From the NCBI RefSeq assembly GCF_946480305.1, contig NZ_CAMLJQ010000022.1, positions 1 to 64,000 of the forward strand: a stretch of 64,000 bases of DNA, in the 5' to 3' direction. The stretch comes from an uncultured Caldimonas sp. (GTDB lineage Bacteria; Pseudomonadota; Gammaproteobacteria; Burkholderiales; Burkholderiaceae). Positions 54,789 to 64,000 of the stretch are shown here, one piece after another; within the stretch, counting starts at the first letter, position 1; each line of letters opens with the position of its first letter. The notes beneath the pieces were generated by a model. That model had not been told where the DNA came from and ran no database searches. It saw only the letters and a list, made by a program, of their open reading frames with translations. The translations under genes and the position numbers were made by a program.

Positions 54789-55283
54789 TCAGCGACGGGC
54801 GTTGCGGGCGGCTTCCACTTCCACCGGGCGCAGGTCGATGGCGGCCTTGTCGAGCACGCCGTTCACGTACTTGTGCCCGTCGGTGCCGCCGAAGCTCTTG
54901 GCGAGTTCCACCGCTTCGTTGATCGCCACCTTGTACGGCACGTCGATGCAGTGCTTGAGCTCATAGGCGCCGATCATCAGCACCGCATGCTCCACCGGCG
55001 ACAGCTCGGTGGTCTTGCGGTCGACGTGGCGCGTGAGGATGCCGTCGAGGTCGGCCGCTTCGCGGATGCAGCCGTGCAGCAACGCATCGAAGTGCGCGCG
55101 GTCGGCCTTGTCGAAGCCTTCGATCTCGCGCACGTGGGCTTCGATCTCGCCGGGCTCGGAGCCGGACACCAGCCACTGGTACAGGCCCTGCAGCGCCAGC
55201 TCTCGGGAGCGGCGGCGCGCCGACTTCTGCGGTGCGCGCTTGGCCGCCGGCTTGTGGCCGGCGTTCTTTTCTGGAGAGGTCAC
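54789..55283 (-). CDS. nusB: NusB transcription antitermination factor
   Basis: A 164-residue protein. A basic tail ([18 protein letters not shown]) leads into the NusB helical domain: [20 protein letters not shown], then [36 protein letters not shown] and [11 protein letters not shown]. With NusE (S10) it binds boxA RNA in rRNA leaders. The ATG overlaps the ribH stop, the common ribH-nusB coupling. Confidence 0.95.
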   Translation of the reverse strand: MTSPEKNAGHKPAAKRAPQKSARRRSRELALQGLYQWLVSGSEPGEIEAHVREIEGFDKADRAHFDALLHGCIREAADLDGILTRHVDRKTTELSPVEHAVLMIGAYELKHCIDVPYKVAINEAVELAKSFGGTDGHKYVNGVLDKAAIDLRPVEVEAARNARR

Positions 55284-55744
55284 GACAGGTCTTCCAACAG
55301 GTTTGCCATCTCGACCGCCACCCGGGCGGCGTCGCGGCCTTTTTCTTCGGCGCGGGCCCAGGCCTGCGCTTCGTTTTCGACGGTGAGGATGGCATTGGCC
55401 ACCGGCACCTGGTAGTCGAGCGACACGCGCGTGACGCCGGCCCCGCTTTCGTTGGCGACGAGTTCGAAGTGGTAGGTCTCGCCGCGGATGATGCAGCCCA
55501 GCGCGATCAGCGCGTCGAAGCGCTCGCCTTCGGCCATCGCCTGCAGCGCCAGCGGCACTTCGAGCGCGCCTGGCACCGTCACGTGCTGGATGTGCTTGGC
55601 CGCGACGCCCAGGTCGTGCAGTTGCGCGAGGCAGCTTTCGGCCAGCTTGGCCGTGATCGCTTCATTGAAGCGCGCCTGCACGATGCCGATGCGCAGGTCC
55701 TGGCCATGGAGTTGAACGGCTTGGCCCTTGTCAGCGCCTTGCAT
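55280..55744 (-). CDS. ribH: RibH, 6,7-dimethyl-8-ribityllumazine synthase
   Basis: A 154-residue protein with [14 protein letters not shown], the substrate loop [14 protein letters not shown], and [16 protein letters not shown] with the active-site His. It joins 5-amino-6-ribitylaminouracil with dihydroxybutanone phosphate, the penultimate step of riboflavin synthesis. The protein normally builds a 60-mer or smaller shell. It follows ribBX by 37 bp. Confidence 0.95.
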   Translation of the reverse strand: MQGADKGQAVQLHGQDLRIGIVQARFNEAITAKLAESCLAQLHDLGVAAKHIQHVTVPGALEVPLALQAMAEGERFDALIALGCIIRGETYHFELVANESGAGVTRVSLDYQVPVANAILTVENEAQAWARAEEKGRDAARVAVEMANLLEDLS

Positions 55745-55781
55745 GGGAGGGATCCTTGAATAGTGAAGGGGGAGGCGCGCT

Positions 55782-56894
55782 TCAGCGCGGCTCCGGCCCG
55801 AGGAAACCGGTGACTTCGAAGCCGTAGCCCGCCACCATGCTGGGCATGCGGCGCGGGCTGCCCAGCAGCTTCATGCGGGTGACGCCCTGGTCGCGCAGGA
55901 TCTGCGCGCCGATACCGTAGGTGCGCAGGTCCATCTGACCGCGTGCGGCCGGGCGCGGCACCGATTGGTCCCGGAAGTGGTCGAGCAGGTCCTCGACCGA
56001 CTCGCCGCAGTTCAGCAGCACGGCCACCGCGGCCGGTTCCTGCTGCAGGCGCGCCAGCGCCTTACCCAGCGGCCACGAATGCTGGCAGGCACCGGCATCG
56101 AGCAGGTCGAACACCGACAGCGGCTCGTGCACGCGCACCAGCACCTCGTCCTGCTCGCTCCAGCGGCCTTTGGCCAGGGCCAGGTGCAGCCCTTCGCTGC
56201 GGTCGCGGTAGGCGATGCAGCGGAACTCGCCGAACGGCGTGTGCAGCGTGCGCTCGCCGGCACGCTGGATCAGCGACTCGTTGCGGCTGCGGTATTCGAT
56301 GAGGTCGGCGATGGTGCCGATCTTCAGGTGATGTTCACGGGCGAAGACCTCGAGATCCGGCAGCCGGGCCATGGTCCCGTCGTCGTTCATGATTTCGCAG
56401 ATCACGGCGGCCGGCGTGAGCCCTGCCATGCCTGCCAGGTCGCAGCCGGCTTCGGTGTGGCCGGCACGCATCAGCACGCCGCCTTCCTGTGCCTGCAGCG
56501 GGAAGATGTGGCCTGGCTGGACCAGGTCGGTCGCCTTGGCGTCCTTCGCCACGGCCACCTGCACGGTGCGCGCGCGATCGGCGGCAGAAATGCCGGTGGT
56601 CACCCCGGTGGCCGCCTCGATGGACACCGTGAACGCGGTACCGTGCTTGGTGCCATTGCGGCTCGCCATCGGGGGGAGTTGCAGACGCTCGCAGCGGTCC
56701 CGGGTGAGCGTGAGGCAGATCAAACCGCGGCCGTGCTTGGCCATGAAGTTGATCGCCTCCGGCGTCACGTGTTCGGCCGCCAGCACGAGATCGCCTTCGT
56801 TTTCGCGATCTTCTTCGTCGACGAGGATGACCATCCGGCCGGCAGCCAGCTCGGCGATGATCTCTGGAACGGGGGAAATGGGCATGGGCGCCAT
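55782..56894 (-). CDS. ribBA: RibBX: DHBP synthase fused to a degenerate GTP cyclohydrolase II domain
   Basis: A 370-residue protein. The N-terminal RibB half is intact: [20 protein letters not shown], then GLICLTLT and [22 protein letters not shown], so it should make 3,4-dihydroxy-2-butanone 4-phosphate from ribulose 5-phosphate. The C-terminal half aligns with RibA but lacks the zinc cysteines and the GDxxGSxRCDC and GRGIGL motifs ([18 protein letters not shown] in place). It therefore cannot be GTP cyclohydrolase II, and a true RibA must be encoded elsewhere. Confidence 0.9.
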   Translation of the reverse strand: MAPMPISPVPEIIAELAAGRMVILVDEEDRENEGDLVLAAEHVTPEAINFMAKHGRGLICLTLTRDRCERLQLPPMASRNGTKHGTAFTVSIEAATGVTTGISAADRARTVQVAVAKDAKATDLVQPGHIFPLQAQEGGVLMRAGHTEAGCDLAGMAGLTPAAVICEIMNDDGTMARLPDLEVFAREHHLKIGTIADLIEYRSRNESLIQRAGERTLHTPFGEFRCIAYRDRSEGLHLALAKGRWSEQDEVLVRVHEPLSVFDLLDAGACQHSWPLGKALARLQQEPAAVAVLLNCGESVEDLLDHFRDQSVPRPAARGQMDLRTYGIGAQILRDQGVTRMKLLGSPRRMPSMVAGYGFEVTGFLGPEPR

Positions 56895-56919
56895 TGTAGG
56901 TGGGCGCCCTGCGGCCCGC

Positions 56920-57552
56920 TCAGGTGCGCGGCTCTACTCCCGCGGTCAGCATGCGCTCGACGTAGCGGGCAATCAAATCGACCTCCAGGTTCACCCGGTG
57001 GCCGGGCTTCAACGTGCCCAGCGTGGTGTTCTGCACGGTGTGCGGAATGAGGTTGATGCTGAATTCGCAGCCGTCGGCCGTGTCGGTGACGCGGTTCACC
57101 GTGAGGCTCACGCCGTTGACCGTGATCGAGCCCTTGTAGGCCAGGAAACGTGCCAGCTCGCGGGGCGCCAGCACCCGCAGCTCCCACGACTCGCCGACAG
57201 GTGCGAAATATGTCACGGTGCCGAGCCCGTCGACGTGGCCGCTGACGATATGGCCACCGAGGCGGTCATGGCTGCGCAAGGCCTTTTCCAGGTTGACGGG
57301 GCCCGGTTCGGCCAGACCGGCGGTCTTGGACAGGCTTTCGGCCGACACGTCGATGGCGAACTCGCCCCGCTCGGGGTCGAAGGTCGTCACGGTCATGCAC
57401 GCGCCGTTGAGGGCGATGCTGTCGCCCGACTGCACGTCATCGAGGTAACCCCCGGGGACTTCAACGAGGAGCCGCCGGCCGTGTGTTGCGTCGGACCCCA
57501 GGGGCATGGAGGAAGCGATGCGGCCGACGGCCGTGATGATGCCGGTGAACAT
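56920..57552 (-). CDS. ribE: RibE, riboflavin synthase alpha chain
   Basis: A 210-residue protein with the two lumazine-binding repeats: [12 protein letters not shown] at the start, [17 protein letters not shown] and then [12 protein letters not shown] and [11 protein letters not shown]. It dismutates two ribityllumazines to riboflavin. The ATG at 57552 begins the invariant MFTG. It sits between ribD and ribBX in the same operon (32 and 25 bp gaps). Confidence 0.95.
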   Translation of the reverse strand: MFTGIITAVGRIASSMPLGSDATHGRRLLVEVPGGYLDDVQSGDSIALNGACMTVTTFDPERGEFAIDVSAESLSKTAGLAEPGPVNLEKALRSHDRLGGHIVSGHVDGLGTVTYFAPVGESWELRVLAPRELARFLAYKGSITVNGVSLTVNRVTDTADGCEFSINLIPHTVQNTTLGTLKPGHRVNLEVDLIARYVERMLTAGVEPRT

Positions 57553-57584
57553 GACGGAGCTTCTGGAAGTAGGAAAGCAGCGTA

Positions 57585-58721
57585 TCAGAAGGAGGGCGCG
57601 CGGTCGGCGGGCCTGGCGCGTATCCGCAGGTCCGGGCCTACCGGGATCACGTCCACGAAGCGTAGCTGCCCGCATTCATCGAGCGTCTTGAGCGCCGGCA
57701 TGTCGACCATGGGGCGGCCCGGTCCGATCAGCTTGGGGGCGACGTAAAGCAGAAATTCGTCGACCCATCCGCCGGCCATTAGCGATCCGTTGAGCGTTCC
57801 CCCTGCTTCAACGTGCAGTTCGTTGATGCCTCGAAGCCCGAGATCGTCCAGCATCGCTTTCAGGTCTACGCGACCGTTCTCGCCTGGATGCCTCACCACT
57901 TCCACGTGCGGCGGAAAGGGCGTCGAGGCCGGCAAGTCGGACCCTGCGGCGTAGATCAGCACCGGCTCCCCCGTTGCCACGAGGCGCGCACCGGGGGGCG
58001 TCGACAGACGCGAATCGGCGACCACACGCAGCGGCTGTCGGGTGGTCGCAACATCGCGAACGTTGAGCTGCGGGTCGTCGGCAAGCACGGTGCCCACGCC
58101 CGTCAGGATGGCGCCTGAGCGCGCGCGCCAGTAGTGGCCGTCGGCTCTCGCTTCGGGGCTCGTGATCCACTGGCTCTGGCCGTCCTGCAAAGCAACGCGG
58201 CCGTCGAGTGACGCGGCGATCTTGACGCGGACCCAGGGCCGCTTGCGCACCATGCGCGAGAAGAAGCCGATGTTGATCTCTCGCGCTTCGTGCTCGAGCA
58301 ATCCGACGGACACGTCGATTCCCGCGTTGCGCAGCCGTGCGATGCCGGCGCCGGCAACCAGAGGGTTCGGGTCTTGCACGGCCACGACGACCCGGGCGAC
58401 CTTTGCATCGATCAGCGCATCTGCGCACGGTGGGGTGCGACCGAAGTGCGAACAGGGTTCGAGCGTGACATAGACGGTCGAGCCTTCGACCGCCCATCCG
58501 GCTTCGCGAGCTTGCCTCAGGGCCTGAACTTCGGCGTGTCCGCTGCCTGGAGGTTGCGTATGCCCCCGCGCCACGCCGTCTCGGGTGACGATGACGCAGC
58601 CCACGGCCGGGTTCGGGCAGGCCTGGAATATGGCCTTCTGCGCTTCGAGCAACGCCTCGCGCATCCACCGCACATCCTCCATCGGTACACCCGAAGGAGG
58701 GAGTGATCGCTCGCACTCCAT
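57585..58721 (-). CDS. ribD: RibD, bifunctional deaminase/reductase of riboflavin synthesis
   Basis: A 378-residue protein. The deaminase domain has the zinc ligands H62 in SGHAEV, and C90 and C99 in [14 protein letters not shown], with E64 as catalytic acid. The reductase domain has [20 protein letters not shown] and [14 protein letters not shown]. The ATG at 58721 (GGAAG ten bases before) is chosen; an internal ATG at 58682 has no ribosome-binding site. It is the first gene of the rib operon. No FMN riboswitch fold is visible in the 44 bp before it. Confidence 0.93.
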   Translation of the reverse strand: MECERSLPPSGVPMEDVRWMREALLEAQKAIFQACPNPAVGCVIVTRDGVARGHTQPPGSGHAEVQALRQAREAGWAVEGSTVYVTLEPCSHFGRTPPCADALIDAKVARVVVAVQDPNPLVAGAGIARLRNAGIDVSVGLLEHEAREINIGFFSRMVRKRPWVRVKIAASLDGRVALQDGQSQWITSPEARADGHYWRARSGAILTGVGTVLADDPQLNVRDVATTRQPLRVVADSRLSTPPGARLVATGEPVLIYAAGSDLPASTPFPPHVEVVRHPGENGRVDLKAMLDDLGLRGINELHVEAGGTLNGSLMAGGWVDEFLLYVAPKLIGPGRPMVDMPALKTLDECGQLRFVDVIPVGPDLRIRARPADRAPSF

Positions 58722-58765
58722 CTCGCTAGACTTCCGCAAAACTCAGAATGATAGGGAGGATAGCT

Positions 58766-59293
58766 GTGGTTCGTGCCTTGCGAACAGGCAGCGGCATGCG
58801 TACGCATGGCCGGTCGCTGATTGAAATGATGGTCGTGCTGTCGCTGCTGGTCATCTTGACCACCCTCGCCGCAGCGCCGTGGCAGGCGCTTCTCGAACGC
58901 CAGAGCCGTGAGGCCGCTGCGTCCACCCTCATCTCGCACCTCGGCTTGGCACGCAGCGCTGCCATCTCCCGTCGCGCACGCGTCACCATTGCGCCGCGTG
59001 AGGACCTCTGGCGGTCAGGGTGGCGCGTGTTTGTCGACCGCAATCGCGACGGCGAGTGGGAGGAGGGCGAGGCCGAGTTGCTGGTGTCGGAGGGCGCCGA
59101 TGTCGACATCCAGGCCAATGGCGTCATGCGGCGCTACGTGTCATTCGACGAACTCGGCCGCCCGGTTCAGGCGAATGGAGCTTTCCTGGCAGGCGCCTTC
59201 ACGCTCTGCAAGGCGGGCGGGCAGCAGGCACATCGGCTGGTGCTGGCCCCCAGCGGTCGCGTGCGGCACGAGAAGGCGGACGGCCTGTGTTGA
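58766..59293 (+). CDS. FimT/GspH-type minor pseudopilin
   Basis: A 175-residue protein. The GTG at 58766 follows GGGAGGA with six bases; it is preferred over the ATG ten codons later. The prepilin site is THGRSLIEMMVVLSLLVI: cleavage after G15, Glu at +5 (E20), and an unusual Arg at +1. The C-terminal part has DRNRDGEWEEGEAELLV, then LAPSGRVRHEKADG, both typical of the GspH/FimT family. It primes assembly of type IV pili. It is convergent with pilE (15-bp gap) and divergent from ribD. Confidence 0.87.
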   Translation: MVRALRTGSGMRTHGRSLIEMMVVLSLLVILTTLAAAPWQALLERQSREAAASTLISHLGLARSAAISRRARVTIAPREDLWRSGWRVFVDRNRDGEWEEGEAELLVSEGADVDIQANGVMRRYVSFDELGRPVQANGAFLAGAFTLCKAGGQQAHRLVLAPSGRVRHEKADGLC

Positions 59294-59308
59294 GCGCGGC
59301 GCTCGTCG

Positions 59309-59764
<456 letters not shown>

Positions 59765-59776
59765 GCTGTCTTTCCC

Positions 59777-62700
59777 TCAACGGATGATTTCACGCCAAGA
59801 GAGGCGGCCGGTGTTCTTGATGCCGAGGTCGAGTTTGTCGTCGCACTTCGCCGGATCGGCCCCCGCCGCCTTGCAGTTGTCGTCGTCATCGTCGTCATCG
59901 TCGTCGTCATCATCGTCATCGTCATCACTCCCCTTGCCCGATGTACCGTAGATGAGCCTGTTGCCGATGCGCAGAACCTGGGTAGGTGATCCGATCTCCA
60001 CGGCGTAAGACGCGACCGGGAGGTCGCCCACCAAGTCGGCGTTGTCGAACTTGGAGTCGCGGTTGACGTCGAGCACTGTCGCCCTGGCCGCGCCACCGCT
60101 GAACGGGTCGAGGAAGTTGACGTAGCCCCGCCCGCCTGCGCTGCAGACGTCCTCGATCGGCACCATGCTCGTGACGAACAGGGTGGGGACGACGAGGTTT
60201 TCCACGGTGGCCGATGTCACGACCCGTTCACCTTCGGTGATGCCATCGGAGGTCAGCAGGTCGAGATACCAGCCCTGTTTGCCATCCATGTCGTCCGTCT
60301 CCGCCTTTGCGAGGGTACGTACCGTGACGCCGTTGACCTCGCCGCCGTCGCCGAATTCACGTTCCTTGAGTTCGGAAAGCGAGGTGATCCGCTGGTCATC
60401 GTCGATCAGACCGTACAGCGTCTGCTCGGAAACGTCGCTGGGATCGGTGCTCTCCATGTACTGCCCCGTGCCGAAGAAGAGGAACAGCTTGCCTTCGTTC
60501 ACGTCGCCCTTGACCGTGTTCTTGGCCACCGTGATCTGTGCCGTGATCGGTTGCCCGTTCCCGTCGTTGTCCTTCGTCGTGAACAGCGGTGCCGGGGCAT
60601 CAGAATCGGGATCCTCGAATGCGACGGCCCATTTTGTGATGTTGGTTTTCGTCGCGTCGAACTTCCAGACGTTGCCCTTCAGGTCACCAGCATAGATGTA
60701 GTCCACATCGCCGTCTGAGTCGGCGTCATACGCGGTGGGGGTCGACAGGCCATTGTCGCCTGCCACCTCGGTGTCGATCGTGGTCAACAGGACACCGGTC
60801 GCCAAATTGAACACATAGAGCACGGCTCTTCCGTTGGTGCTGTTGTAGCCATTGCCGACAATGACCACCCAGGTGCCGTTTGCGGCCTTGGCGATCACCG
60901 GGCGGCCGAGGATGTAGCCCATGTTCCCGTCGCTCGTGTTCCCCGGGTATTCCCACAGCACGTCGCCTTCATCGAAGCTCGCAGGCGTCGTGACGTTTAG
61001 CCCCAACAGGCCTTTGCCGCCTCGGCCCAGCGTGGCCACCAGATAGTTCTTCTCTGTCTGGGCTTGCGACGAAACCACGATGTCTCCGTCCACGAAGAAC
61101 CTGTGCGTGTAGCCCGCGCTGGACAGCGTTTTCAGCGGGAGTGTGTCGGCATCATCGTGCCCGGGGGGGCTGAGCACCATGCCCGGCACGTACGCGAACC
61201 GCTCCGTGCCGGTCGTGGCGTCGAATGCGTGGAGCATGCCGTCGTTTGCCGATACGAAGACGGTATCGGTGTCCTTCACATACACCGGCGACGAATGAAC
61301 GATGTCGCCCAGCACCTTGGTGCGGTTGCGGAAACTTCCACCGTTCTGGATCTCCTTGGACTGGTCACCACGAAGGTAATCCACGACATTGGCGTTGCCA
61401 CCCAATCTTGTCTTGTCGGTCGCCGAAAGGTTCGCGTACTTGAACTCGACCGCATTGCCGCCGCTGATGGTGTAGACCCTTCGGCTGCCATGCGACGGAA
61501 TCTCGTCGGCGGCTCTCCACTCGGGGTCGTCTGCAAACCCGCTGGACGTGTATTTGTAGGCCGCCAGATCACCTGCCCAGGTGGCGCTGTTGAAGCTCGA
61601 CTGGAACACCAGGGTCTGTGTCGTGATGGACGTTGTGTTGGCTGCCAGATTGCCGGCAGAGGCCGTGCGGTCGATGATGGAATTGAACGTGTCCTGCAAC
61701 GCCTCGTACAACTTCAAGGGGTTTTGCACCAGGAAGTAGTTGTCGGGCGTGCTGTCGTCGTCGGCATCCCATTCGATCGACAGGTCGGGCCGGTTATTGC
61801 CGTTCTTGTCACTGAACCCGCCCCATTTGGCCGCGTACCAAAGAGGATCCTTCAAGAGCGTCGCAGCACTGCTGGAAGTCGCGGGTACGAAAGTCTGAAC
61901 GCTTTGTGACGGCGGATCGGTGATGTATGGCAGGGTTGCGCAGTCGGACGGCATCGGATTTACATCGCAGTACCCCCCGCTTCTGCCGGGAGGGACATTC
62001 AGGTAGTAAGGGATCGAAACATTCTCATCCTGCGCGACAAGATAGACGCCGTCCCGTGTAGTCCCAGAAATCACGTAGCCCATGTTCTGTTGGATCCCAC
62101 CGGCCTGATAGACAGGCGTTACCTTGACTTCCACGCTGCCATCGCTTGTTGCTGCAACCTCGTACTCGGCAATGACATCCATATCATGGTCAGCGCCTTG
62201 CTCGACGTCTTCGAAGTTGATGCGGAACTTGGCATAGGGCCGTCCCCCGTTCTTGTCTTTATCCTTGTTGGCTGCGGTCGTATTCTTGACCGTCTCCACA
62301 TAGAAGTCGACGATCTGATTCGTGGGCTGAAACTTCCCTTTTGTGGCGCTGATTCCATCACCGCCAACCGACTTCGAGAACGGTACCAGCGTCACCAGTT
62401 TCCCTGTTGTCGTCGTGAACTCGATCTTGGGCAGTGGCGAAGCCAGCGCCACGAAAAAACTATTGACGTTCTGCGTACCTTTGGCCGCGCTTATGTCCTG
62501 AGTCTTGCCGTAGTAGGCGACAGACGCAGAGTAATAGCTTCCCTGCTTGGTCGGCTCTTCTGGGGCGAGTCCCCGCAGGAGACCGAGGCTTGTGACGGCC
62601 TTTGCCGTAGGGGCGCCGTCGTAATTGCTCGAGGACGACTGACCTATGAAGCGAGTCGTCGAGGCAATGTCGCCTTCGTAACCGGTGATCGAGTCTGCGA

Positions 62701-64000
62701 TCGATTTGACGTCCATCGTCCCCAGGTCACCGGTGAACGACGGGTTGAATGCGGAACCGGGAAGCTGGTCGGAGTCGAATGAAGGGTTGACGTCGCTGAC
62801 GACGAGCATATTGGGCTTGGAGCACCATTTCGCCGGCCCCGTGGTGGCGTGATAGGGGTCGCTCCAAGTCGCGCTCGATAGTCCGACCTGGGCATCGTAA
62901 TCGGTACCCTCACTTGTGCCCGTAAAGGCAGACGTCGCTGTTGCCTTGCCTGCGTAATAACGCAGCGTCTCGTACATCATCTCGCCCACGGGGTTCCCCC
63001 AGTCGACGAATTTGCCTTCGCTCATCGCTGCGGTCGTGAGCCACCCGCCACGATAAGCTCTGGTCTTGACAGTGTTGTTGTAATCCCGGATGCGCAATGC
63101 ATTGAGAGTCGCGACGATGGGAGCCGCCGCGCCAGTCTTGAACGTTCCGTACGTTGCGTCGATTTCAGACGCGAACGAGCCGATGGCCTTTCGGAGCACT
63201 CCGCCGGACATGTTCTTGCTGTAGCTGCCGGTTAACAGGCCGAATAGCATCGCGTCGTTCTCGCCATATTCGTGAAGTAAACCTACGGGCTTGTAGTTTT
63301 TGCCCGGGTACTGCTTGCAGCCTCCGGTGAAACTCCCCGTGCAAACCTCCACGCGAACGGTGTAGTTCTTTCGTTTTCCCCCGTGGGTGCCGGCCAGCAC
63401 AGGACGTTCTGTCGACGCCCATTCCCAGACCCGTTTGCTGCTATTGGTCACCACCGACAACCAGGGTGGAAGGTCGCTGCAACTACTGAGTGTGGAGCAA
63501 TCGGTGTCTCCGCTAGGCGTTAGATTGCCGAAGAAATGGCGCTTCCCCGACTCGGGCTCAGCGAGTGGGGTGTAGTCGCTGATCTTGTAGCCATCGTCGG
63601 ACTCGCTCGTGTACTCCTTCGCCCAGGAGTGCGCGTCCTGCGGGATGTACGCCCTGCGAAGAATGGTTGAGGTGTTGGAGTCGACCTCGCGATAGCCGCC
63701 ATACAGCACCTTGCGCAGTGCATCGATGCGGCTGGTGGTCAGGTAATTAAGGAAGTTGCCCGACCACTTGGAGGAACACTTGCCGTCCGACGTCGTCGAG
63801 GACGGACTGAACAGCCCACCATTGGCCGTGCTGGTCGAATCGTCGTGAGTCCCGTTGTACGTGTAGCAGACGCTCGAATCGAACAGACCGTAGTAGGTGA
63901 TGCTCGGGTTGAAGCGGATGTCGAGTTCGCCGTCTTCGTTGAGATCGCTGGCGTCGTTGTAGGCCTCGTAGAAGAGCTTGTGGTCACGGCCGACGACCAG
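59777..64000 (-). CDS. pilY1: PilY1, type IV pilus tip adhesin (5' end beyond the window)
   Basis: The frame stays open to 64000, so the N-terminus is missing and about 1407 residues are seen. Near the window edge are RFNPSITYYGLFDSSVCY and KWSGNFLNYLTTSRIDALRK, both standard in PilY1. The C-terminal half is the beta-propeller, with a Ca-binding loop YDADSDGDVDYIYAGDLKG around 60690-60730. A 16-residue poly-Asp run lies near the C-terminus. PilY1 caps the pilus with the minor pilins and controls extension and adhesion. Confidence 0.93.
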   Translation of the reverse strand: MVVGRDHKLFYEAYNDASDLNEDGELDIRFNPSITYYGLFDSSVCYTYNGTHDDSTSTANGGLFSPSSTTSDGKCSSKWSGNFLNYLTTSRIDALRKVLYGGYREVDSNTSTILRRAYIPQDAHSWAKEYTSESDDGYKISDYTPLAEPESGKRHFFGNLTPSGDTDCSTLSSCSDLPPWLSVVTNSSKRVWEWASTERPVLAGTHGGKRKNYTVRVEVCTGSFTGGCKQYPGKNYKPVGLLHEYGENDAMLFGLLTGSYSKNMSGGVLRKAIGSFASEIDATYGTFKTGAAAPIVATLNALRIRDYNNTVKTRAYRGGWLTTAAMSEGKFVDWGNPVGEMMYETLRYYAGKATATSAFTGTSEGTDYDAQVGLSSATWSDPYHATTGPAKWCSKPNMLVVSDVNPSFDSDQLPGSAFNPSFTGDLGTMDVKSIADSITGYEGDIASTTRFIGQSSSSNYDGAPTAKAVTSLGLLRGLAPEEPTKQGSYYSASVAYYGKTQDISAAKGTQNVNSFFVALASPLPKIEFTTTTGKLVTLVPFSKSVGGDGISATKGKFQPTNQIVDFYVETVKNTTAANKDKDKNGGRPYAKFRINFEDVEQGADHDMDVIAEYEVAATSDGSVEVKVTPVYQAGGIQQNMGYVISGTTRDGVYLVAQDENVSIPYYLNVPPGRSGGYCDVNPMPSDCATLPYITDPPSQSVQTFVPATSSSAATLLKDPLWYAAKWGGFSDKNGNNRPDLSIEWDADDDSTPDNYFLVQNPLKLYEALQDTFNSIIDRTASAGNLAANTTSITTQTLVFQSSFNSATWAGDLAAYKYTSSGFADDPEWRAADEIPSHGSRRVYTISGGNAVEFKYANLSATDKTRLGGNANVVDYLRGDQSKEIQNGGSFRNRTKVLGDIVHSSPVYVKDTDTVFVSANDGMLHAFDATTGTERFAYVPGMVLSPPGHDDADTLPLKTLSSAGYTHRFFVDGDIVVSSQAQTEKNYLVATLGRGGKGLLGLNVTTPASFDEGDVLWEYPGNTSDGNMGYILGRPVIAKAANGTWVVIVGNGYNSTNGRAVLYVFNLATGVLLTTIDTEVAGDNGLSTPTAYDADSDGDVDYIYAGDLKGNVWKFDATKTNITKWAVAFEDPDSDAPAPLFTTKDNDGNGQPITAQITVAKNTVKGDVNEGKLFLFFGTGQYMESTDPSDVSEQTLYGLIDDDQRITSLSELKEREFGDGGEVNGVTVRTLAKAETDDMDGKQGWYLDLLTSDGITEGERVVTSATVENLVVPTLFVTSMVPIEDVCSAGGRGYVNFLDPFSGGAARATVLDVNRDSKFDNADLVGDLPVASYAVEIGSPTQVLRIGNRLIYGTSGKGSDDDDDDDDDDDDDDDDNCKAAGADPAKCDDKLDLGIKNTGRLSWREIIR
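59879..59926 (-). repeat. Trinucleotide repeat coding for 16 Asp residues in PilY1
   Basis: Sixteen in-frame Asp codons (GAC and GAT mixed) in a row near the PilY1 C-terminus, between GTSGKGS and NCKAAGADPAKC. Imperfect triplet repeats of this type can change length by slippage without breaking the frame. The acidic run might bind calcium. Confidence 0.9.

Noticed and set aside
58722..58765. FMN riboswitch upstream of ribD
   Set aside because: Only 44 bp separate ribD and fimT, and none of the conserved RFN stems is visible; the gap before ribBX is just 25 bp.

Overview
The window looks like chromosome of a high-GC betaproteobacterium of the order Burkholderiales, probably the Rubrivivax/Leptothrix/Caldimonas-like group. 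This is inferred from protein content, not from any rRNA. The pointers are the rib-nusB gene order with a RibB fused to a degenerate GTP cyclohydrolase II domain, two PEP-CTERM proteins, a DUF3149 microprotein, a bufferin cluster, and PilY1/PilE/FimT pilin genes. Genes are dense, often joined by 4-bp ATGA overlaps, and intergenic gaps are short. I saw no rRNA, tRNA, CRISPR array or intact transposase.

Region by region. 1-4655 is an accessory island of visibly lower GC. It has short direct repeats at the left edge, then a two-gene Hachiman-type defence module (HamA-like nuclease, HamB-like helicase), then 440 bases without a gene. 4656-13476 is a mixed housekeeping/accessory stretch: a PLD-family protein, a Cys-rich exported peptide, an HExxH protein, a PEP-CTERM protein, an orphan solute-binding protein, a GH16-like protein, a TauE-type exporter, an atypical Nramp-like transporter and a cytochrome c. 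13767-18569 carries signalling genes: a hybrid histidine kinase, a DUF3149 microprotein, a diguanylate cyclase and a degenerate HD-GYP protein. 18805-20081 is an ArsR-SRPBCC-GFA operon with a readable promoter and operator.

20166-27648 is a tightly coupled five-gene minus-strand operon: SWIM zinc finger, DUF5691, MoxR-type AAA+ ATPase, DUF5682, VWA protein. Its biological role is not established, and it is the best candidate here for an undescribed system. A frameshifted remnant of a universal stress protein lies just upstream. 27928-39444 holds mostly stand-alone genes: DUF421, nitronate monooxygenase, a DUF892 ferritin-like protein, TraB/GumN, an acyltransferase, a LytS/LytR-type pair, a TTC38-like TPR protein, a GlxA regulator, a divergent SDR/TetR pair with palindromic operators, and a second PEP-CTERM protein.

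39675-44983 has a GspE/PilB-type ATPase and two translationally coupled diguanylate cyclases. 44950-48369 is a copper-type bufferin locus. An ECF sigma/anti-sigma pair is divergent from bufA1 (a DUF2282 peptide), bufB (MNIO/DUF692), bufC (DUF2063) and doxX. 48986-51414 is tolA-tolR-tolQ-ybgC in reverse transcriptional order. Upstream of it is a Ser/Thr kinase coupled to a small lipoprotein. 53596-58721 is the riboflavin operon ribD-ribE-ribBX-ribH-nusB followed by an aminotransferase gene. 58766-64000 is the start of a type IV pilus minor-pilin locus (fimT, pilE and a pilY1 cut by the window edge) with a 16-residue poly-Asp tract in PilY1.
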